The notes below the pieces were generated by a model. It made no database searches, was not told the DNA's origin, and saw only the letters and a program-made list of their open reading frames with translations. A stretch of 36,068 nt of DNA from Chara braunii (taxonomy: Eukaryota > Streptophyta > Charophyceae > Charales > Characeae), in assembly GCA_003427395.1 (NCBI GenBank), contig BFEA01000250.1, positions 52,247-88,314 of the forward strand. Direction: 5' to 3'. A program made the position numbers and the translations under genes. Of the stretch, positions 30,690-36,068 are shown in pieces; within the stretch, counting starts at the first letter, position 1, and each line of letters starts with the position of its first letter.

Positions 30690-31150
30690 GAAGGCTGGGC
30701 GCTGCCTCGTGATATACACTTTTGCAGCTCGTTGGTATGACCTTTCCCAGACCCTTGGTGTACATGGTCCCACCTGGTCCTTACTTAACTGGATTCTGAC
30801 TGACTGAGACCGGTGTCGCTGACTGCGTGGGTTTGCACTGCCAACTCAATGCAATAGCACGGCCGACGTAGTGCTGTTGGTTGATTACTCACCCATTTGC
30901 CTCTGACTAAACGAGAGACAGTTTGAAAGGCCGCTTTTGGACCTTCCGAAAGGTTGTGGACTTGGTCTTTCGGATACTGTAGTAGTTACGACCTTGACCA
31001 TTCCGGACCGAAACAGCTACAGCTGACCCTGCATAAGTCTACCTACTGATACAATACTCGGACCAAAAGGCAGACATACACACACGAGTGAGCAGACAGT
31101 CCAGACTGACAGAAAATAACCAAGCAAGACACGCAGGCGTGCAAACATAG
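30690..31150 (-). repeat. Array module C, copy 2, and (AGAC)n tract 5
   Basis: 30690-31070 matches 28705-29135, then an AGAC-type tract follows (31065-31150). On the minus strand the segment ends CAAATGG|GTGAGT, donor-like (about 30893), where copy 1 has ACGG|GCAAGT, a GC-type donor. Conservation of the site supports past use as a splice donor. Confidence 0.55.
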
Positions 31151-31259
31151 GACACTCACACACACTGAGAAGGGAATAGACTGTTAGAAGAAAGAATCGG
31201 GGTGTTTTCGCTAACAGTAAAAAGGAGCACACACTCGCCGACACGGGTTCAGGGGAATG

Positions 31260-31375
31260 ATTCTCCTTTGTCAGGATACCAATGCATTGCTATTTTGGGA
31301 TGAAAACAATCTTGTGGGCTCTCATTGAGATGCTGCTATGTGGAAATTGTTTTACTTCCTTCCGTTTTTACTATT

Positions 31376-31407
<32 letters not shown>

Positions 31408-32031
31408 GTTATTGTTAATTATTATTATTATTATTATCAGACAAAAATTGCTTCAGTAGCATGTGACCTCAACCAACCTTGTGGGCGCCCTAAGTGAAGG
31501 CAGGCCTGAATATCCACGAGGGGTCCTTGCCTCGACATTACTAAGAAGGGGCTTGGACGGTGGTTGTGGACTAAATAATTAGAATACAAACGGAACCTCA
31601 CCCAGGGTTGTTCCAAAGAAAAACAACTGCGAATGTGCACGCAGTGAAGGGTCGACATAATGTGAAGTGACCTTAGGACACTGAGAACACGGCATTTGAC
31701 TCCGCGTCTGCGCGCAGGGCACTAAAGGTTCTGGACGCGGTACCTTGGGGTCTACAGTTGACGTTGACCGATAGTAGTGATTGGTCGCGCAATCGGATGC
31801 GGCATACATAGGCGCTGGGCGTCGGACTAAAAAGACAAAAAATTCTACTAAGCTAGTGTGGATTATTGCTCCATTGCATTGTTCTGTGTGGATTGAATTT
31901 CGACGCATTTGAACTATATACCCTCGCAAGATTACGCGAACCTCCATCGAATCCACAACTTGGTATTTTGTATATCGTTCGCGATCCTATTATTATTATT
32001 ATGATTATTATTATTATTATTATTATTATTG
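31260..32031 (-). repeat. Array module A, partial copies 4 and 5 with (ATT)n
   Basis: Copy 4 (31260-31437) keeps the ATGC.TTGCT/GATGCTGCT block and an ATT tract (31377-31437). Copy 5 (31740-32031) keeps GATAGTAGTG.TTG..CGCG, the TAGGCGCTGGGCGTC word, a TTGCATTGTTCTG block and an ATT tract (31989-32031). Both are diverged and lack a clear donor site. Confidence 0.45.
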
Positions 32032-32039
32032 GTTATCTG

Positions 32040-32690
32040 TGATTGATATTGTCATTAATCAGGTATCATGGGTCAAAGTTGAAGGAGATGAGGAACATTG
32101 GAGAGGGGGAGGAATATCTTCAACGAGTGACGGCATCTACCTCCTCCATCCGTCTCCATTTTTTTCCATAATCTAATCCCCTCATTTCCTTGGTTCTCAC
32201 CACTCTGTGAAATAGTATGAATCTAATCGAATGCGGATGATCAGATGGTCAAAATAAACAGGGCGATTGCGGGAGCTCTGTCGGAGTTCAGGAGGAACTC
32301 TGGAGGCAGGGAACTGTAAGGTACGCGTCATCGATTCCTTCCCCATATCCCTTACAAACTACACCCCTTCTAACAGAATGTCTGCGTATTTATGTGATAT
32401 ATTGTTTATAGGTTTCTTCGGGACTAATCATATCAACTAAGAAAAGTACTATATGATTGGAATGAGAACCTTGCCTGAGGAAAGGAAGGAACCTAGGAAA
32501 GAACCGAAAAGGAAACTTAGTCTGCTTGGCTTTGAGACAACAAAGGCAGTTTGATGGAGGCCTCCGTTGGGGTCATCGCGCTGTCTGAAATGACTAAAAA
32601 GGTACTTGCCATGCAAGCTACCCAGCCTAATTATTTAGCCCTGGACTTTAACATGAAGGATGAGAAGATGCCGTGCGTTTTTCCTGATAA
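32040..32690. other. No supportable gene
   Basis: Mixed-composition DNA with no repeat, promoter-like site or coding frame that I recognise. Confidence 0.45.
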
Positions 32691-32699
32691 CTCAAACAG

Positions 32700-33241
32700 T
32701 TAAATCCAAGATTAATCCGGTACTCCAATGAAGTACACGTTTTTAACTGATTTAACCAAGGCAAGAGCTAATCTGATACTTCCGTGGAATACACCGTTTT
32801 CAAGTAACTGAAAAAAGCAGAGGTAATAGGAATCTCCCGTGGAGATCTCCTATCGAAAGATTGGATTAGACTTAAGGAGGGAATTAAGTACTTTCGGGTG
32901 AGTACACGAACTCCTGAGTCTAGGACGATCTGTTTTGCCTTCTGTGTAAGTCAATATGTTTTTGCCTAACTTAATAAATAAACTCCCAGGGCAACTATAA
33001 ATAATCTTGATCCCTGCATTTCGAACAGATATTAGATGACTCCCGGGAGGGTCATGTATAATTTTGTTTGACCTGGGGATCAATTAACAACTACAAATAA
33101 TTTATTTATCCCCTATACATCGAACATATATTAGATGGCTCCCGAGAGGGTCATCTTAATATTCTGTTTGATCTAGGGGTCAACTATCAAGAAATCTTCA
33201 TCCCCTATACATCGAACAGATATTAGGTGACTCCCGGGATG
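32700..33241 (+). repeat. Two short tandem repeat blocks
   Basis: 32700-32880 holds three diverged units of about 60 bp (TAATC.GGTACTCC...AGTACAC words). 33010-33241 holds three units spaced 99 and 92 bp, each with TCGAACA.ATATTAG, TGACTCCCGGGAGGGTCAT and TTTGACCTGGGGATCAA. The latter two words are imperfect palindromes. Confidence 0.75.
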
Positions 33242-33445
33242 TGCTATTTATTAACAGTTGTGACATAATCTGTTTAGTAGGATAGAGAGTCTTAGCAGCT
33301 AGGAAAGTCGGACAGGTAGACTACCATTAAAAAGTTCGACCTGAAATACGTAGCGGGTCAGTTCTAGGTGTCTTACCGCGCATACCCCATTTAGTGCTAC
33401 AGCGATCGAGCAAACGCCCTCGGCCGACCTACCTCTACTCAGGCA

Positions 33446-33453
33446 TATAAAAG
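33446..33453 (+). promoter_or_regulatory. TATA box of element P copy 2
   Basis: TATAAAAG followed by CCTTCGCA, identical to copy 1 on the opposite strand near 16.53 kb. A transcript would be expected to start about 25-30 bases on, around the A-box-like TAGCTCAGC. Confidence 0.55.
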
Positions 33454-33520
33454 CCTTCGCACGTGGGTCGGTAGCTCAGCAGGGATACGCCTACCTGAGG
33501 GTGGTGACAGCCCCTCGGGT

Positions 33521-33530
33521 AGAGGTAAGT
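33521..33530 (+). promoter_or_regulatory. 5' splice-donor-like site of element P copy 2
   Basis: AGAG|GTAAGT, close to the consensus eukaryotic donor, overlaps the 3' side of the leader hairpin by a few bases. The hairpin could therefore mask the donor. The same arrangement is seen in copy 1. Confidence 0.4.
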
Positions 33531-33699
33531 TGTACCTCGCGACGTCCCGACCTGTCGCAGGGCGTCGTGAGAGGTATAGCACGCGCGCACGGTTGGAGTG
33601 GTGACAAGTTGATTCTTCGAAAAGAAATCCTGCGTGACACGACCGTGAGGTTCAGCGCTCCTAGCGGGGTGCAGGACCGTCGCGCGCGACAGCGTGCAA

Positions 33700-35000
33700 A
33701 ACCCGCTTTCCACACCTTAGCATTTCACGTTAGTGCACTCCCTATTCCTATGCCAAACATTTCCGCAGATTAATTTTACAGCAACGTTTGGGCAATACAA
33801 CTTACCCACCCTCGGTCGGCGCACATATCATTCTTGTGCTATCGCATAAGCTCTTCCAATGCTAGGCATAATCATTTTATTTCAGGCCCATGATCAATCC
33901 TTAATATCTTTCAAGAATTTATATGTAGAGTATCCTAACCCGGATTAAGTACACGCCCTAGCGCCTCCATGTTCAACAACCAATTTCTTATGTTCACTAC
34001 GTGTAATATGTAATTCAATAATTGTGGTTATTTTCCTGTACACATCTCGCTCGACATCTACTTTGTGGTGTGTGCTTTTTACAAGCGTCCGAAACCCTCC
34101 ACCCCCTACTTGTATGTCATTTGCACGTACCAGGTCCACAAGCTCAGATGTATGTCCTCTTCACCTCGTACTTGTTAATTCCATGGGTTTAATCATGTTC
34201 CCATATTGCCACTTGTCATACCTATCAAGTGTGGCCGCCTCTAACCGTCCTAAGACTGCCCTGACACCCTGTGACCGAAAGTAAAGGGCATGCATAATCT
34301 GCTCTTGCTCCCTACTATAAGGACACTCACCGCCTACCATGACGATGCCCTCACAGAGCGAGGGTTGACCAAGCCGCCAAAGCCCCTTACCCCTACTTTG
34401 CCACCCTTAACTCAGCTTAGGATAAACCTCCCGGCTGCACCTGTTCCCTCCACCCTGTAGAGCAGTGCTCTCAGCAGTTCCCCAAGTGGGACCACTATGC
34501 ATCTGGGTGCTCTATTACGTACTGATGATGGAAGCTATGGCTGCTCTGGGTGATGACAACATGCACCTAAATGGCTGGAAGTGGTCTAGTTGATGACCAA
34601 GGTATGGGAATGGATGGTGGCCGTAGACCTACCAATGACAGAGGCTAGAGTACCTCCAGATGGTATACAGCCAACAATGATCAGAACAACAACAGTACAA
34701 CCACAAAGCATCCAGAGAGTGGTCTAGGGGACGCCTAAGGTAGAATGACGGATGATGGCCGTACAGCCACTGGTAATAGGCTGGAGCCTGTAGGCCGCAA
34801 TTACAATAACAGTCATACATAGCGTACGACACTAGTAATAGCTGTGCTAGGTAGATATATCCGGGTCACTCTGAGGATGTCATGGGTTAGACCTTCACTA
34901 TGGGGGACCATAAGACACGTCCTGTGATATCTAGTGTGTACCGCTAGATCCATGCACAGGGGAGCCTATGGGACAGGAATGGTCCACTTATGGGACTTGA
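33700..35000. other. No supportable gene; possible gag-like remnant
   Basis: At 34480-34810 short stretches in different frames are Asn/Gly/Asp-rich (for example ANNDQNNNSTTT), like the tail of the decayed frame at 5.7-5.9 kb, but stops of all three kinds occur and no frame holds for more than about 35 codons. The rest shows nothing recognisable. Confidence 0.35.
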
Positions 35001-35005
35001 AGAAA

Positions 35006-35436
35006 GAGTCACACAAACGAGTTATAGTTGCAGTATGGGGCAAGATACAGTTTGCAATTTCATTTCGGGCACCCTACCTGGCCAGAAAGCTTAGTTGTAT
35101 ACATTGCCCTCCGAAATCCCTGAGTCTATGCCAGGGGCCTACTTTCATGCATCAGAAACAAGAGATGGACTTGCGGCCAAAATTCTGCTGGGCCTGCTTT
35201 CGTTACTCCCCCACAAATCATCCCCCTACTCCGAACTCATGATGACTTTTTTGGGGGGGAAACAACACAGGAGTCACAAAAATGAGTTATAATTGCACTA
35301 TGGGCCAAGATACAGTTTCGAACTGCAGTTTGGGCAATGTATACGACCCAGCTTTCTGGCCAGGTAGGGTGCCTGAAATGCAATTGCAAACTTTATCTTG
35401 CCCCATACTGCAATTATAACTCGTTTTTGTGACTCT
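35006..35436. repeat. Nested fold-back (inverted) repeats
   Basis: 35006-35108 is the reverse complement, with few differences, of 35332-35436 (GAGTCACA.AAACGAGTTATA, GCAGTATGGGGCAAGATA, CCCTACCTGGCCAGAAAGC). A third partial copy, in direct orientation (35271-35318), makes 35271-35436 a palindrome by itself. A MITE-type fold-back element with one arm duplicated is likely. Open frames across it (102 and 162 codons) are explained by the repeat. Confidence 0.85.
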
Positions 35437-35708
35437 ACCGATTGAACAAGTACAGACCCTGGGTTCCCCCTGAGACCAGCTACAGATTTTCCGGATTTGT
35501 TCCCCCCCCAACCCTATGCCGTTAGAAAGAATGAGGACAGAGAGGTAAGGAGAGAGAGTGAGGGGAGGGGATGGTCCTGGTGCCCCCCACCCCCCTTCCC
35601 CCGCTCCCAAGAGCAAGAGAAATGGCCCCTCTCTCGAATGTACAGTGAAAGTACTGTGCAAGGCGAAACTGGAAAATGGCCCGGTCAGTGTGAAAGAAAC
35701 GGTTTCTG

Positions 35709-35815
35709 TAATGGAACACTGGACCCAGTTTCCAGCAGGTGATGCTCCCCACCAATAGATCGGAGCCAGGGGCAAAGGGACTACCAGGGGGTGCTCATAT
35801 CACCCCTGCCAGTAA
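35709..35815 (+). repeat. Dispersed structured repeat R1, copy 3, with terminal hairpin
   Basis: Matches copies 1 and 2 over GGACCC, TTTCCAGCAGGTG.TGCTCCCC and ACCAATAGAT.GGAG. The hairpin CAGGGGGTG/CACCCCTG with loop CTCATAT (35785-35808) is at the position of the hairpin of copy 2 but with another stem sequence. Confidence 0.6.
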
Positions 35816-35859
35816 TTGGAACCCTCATTCAAGAAAGAGAAAACTAACAGTCAAGGTTA

Positions 35860-35960
35860 CAGTTTGTAATTGCATTTGAAACTGCGCTTTAGCAGTTTGG
35901 TCAGGGCCCGAGTTTCAATTGCAGTTGAAACTGCGTTTTGGCAGTTTGAAACTCGGGCTG
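35860..35960. repeat. Nested hairpin built from GCAGTTTGAAAC-type words
   Basis: GCCCGAGTTTCAA (35906-35918) pairs with TTGAAACTCGGGC (35946-35958). Within the loop GCAGTT/AACTGC forms a second hairpin (35921-35934). Related words (AATTGCATTTGAAACTGCG) precede it and also occur in the fold-back repeat at 35.0-35.4 kb. Confidence 0.7.
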
Positions 35961-35993
35961 GGTTTTTCTAGCAGTTCAGTCAGGCACATGGCC

Positions 35994-35995
<2 letters not shown>

Positions 35996-36068
<73 letters not shown>
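35996..36068. repeat. Terminal T homopolymer, 73 bases
   Basis: The window ends in 73 T residues. This could be the poly(A) tail of a minus-strand retroposon, or simply the homopolymer at which the contig was broken. Confidence 0.95.

Larger units (their letters stand above)
33350..33690 (+). mobile_element. Promoter/leader element P, copy 2 (plus strand)
   Basis: Inverted homologue of 16300-16620. In order: AACGCCCTCGGCCGACCTACC, TATA box (33446), TAGCTCAGCAGG (33472-33483), which fits the pol III A-box consensus exactly, a 10-bp hairpin CTACCTGAGG/CCTCGGGTAG (33491-33522), and AG|GTAAGT. Further hairpins follow (for example the 12-bp palindrome GTCGCGCGCGAC near 33683). The hairpin stem differs from copy 1 by one full compensatory pair and one wobble change, while the loop GGTGGTGACAGCC is unchanged. 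No coding region of a known retroelement follows; homology fades after about 33690. Confidence 0.62.

Noticed and set aside
34934-35242. 102-codon plus-strand frame as a gene
   Set aside because: Much of it lies inside the inverted-repeat arm at 35006-35108 and it has no recognisable domain.

Overview
This window is repeat-rich eukaryotic nuclear DNA in which I could not identify one intact, recognisable protein-coding gene. I see no operons, no bacterial-type promoter or ribosome-binding-site layout, no rRNA and no CRISPR. What points to a eukaryote: tRNA-derived elements with internal pol III A and B boxes, TATA boxes, 5' splice-donor-like sites, an inverted-repeat DNA transposon flanked by TTA/TTA duplications (PIF/Harbinger- or Tourist-like), hammerhead-ribozyme cores, and long AT, ATT, AGAT, AG and AGAC microsatellites. 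The Tourist-like ends slightly favour a plant or streptophyte alga with a large genome, but the species cannot be fixed from sequence alone. Both ends are T-runs and there is a 37-base N gap plus two single N bases, so this is probably a whole short scaffold.

Layout. 0-0.85 kb: a hammerhead core, a perfect 90-bp inverted repeat and a retroposon-like repeat. 1-4.5 kb: C-rich degenerate tandem repeats and a 475-bp duplication. 4.5-6.0 kb: a TATA box with a fold-back element, then a decayed gag-like reading frame. 6.1-6.8 kb: a 122-bp tandem repeat, a structured repeat and (TA)n. 7.24-8.84 kb: a 1.6-kb inverted-repeat transposon. 9.1-11.2 kb: a tRNA-derived SINE-like piece and anonymous DNA. 11.2-16.1 kb: AT-rich DNA with two tandem duplications. 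16.3-21.5 kb: a GC-rich island holding a promoter/leader element on the minus strand, a 55-bp minisatellite, many short perfect hairpins, a degenerate hammerhead and a second inverted-repeat transposon of 551 bp. 21.5-23.6 kb: AT-rich DNA. 23.6-24.5 kb: a second hairpin island with tRNA-like elements. 24.6-26.05 kb: purine-rich DNA and microsatellites around a gap. 26.1-32.05 kb: a composite array in which three kinds of module recur in the same orientation, separated by AGAC tracts, with a third hammerhead inside. 32.7-33.7 kb: small tandem repeats and a second, inverted copy of the promoter/leader element. 35.0-36.07 kb: fold-back repeats and a 73-base T-run.

The recurring theme is sequence conserved as RNA or DNA structure rather than as protein. 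Hammerhead cores keep stem II by paired changes, tRNA-like units keep complementary ends although the sequence of the ends changes, two promoter/leader copies keep a hairpin with a compensatory change just before a conserved GTAAGT donor, and two dispersed repeats keep a core flanked by different but self-complementary arms. These, and the ~505-bp periodic donor-like sites at 26-27 kb, are the most promising leads. All family-level statements were made by eye and have not been checked against a database.
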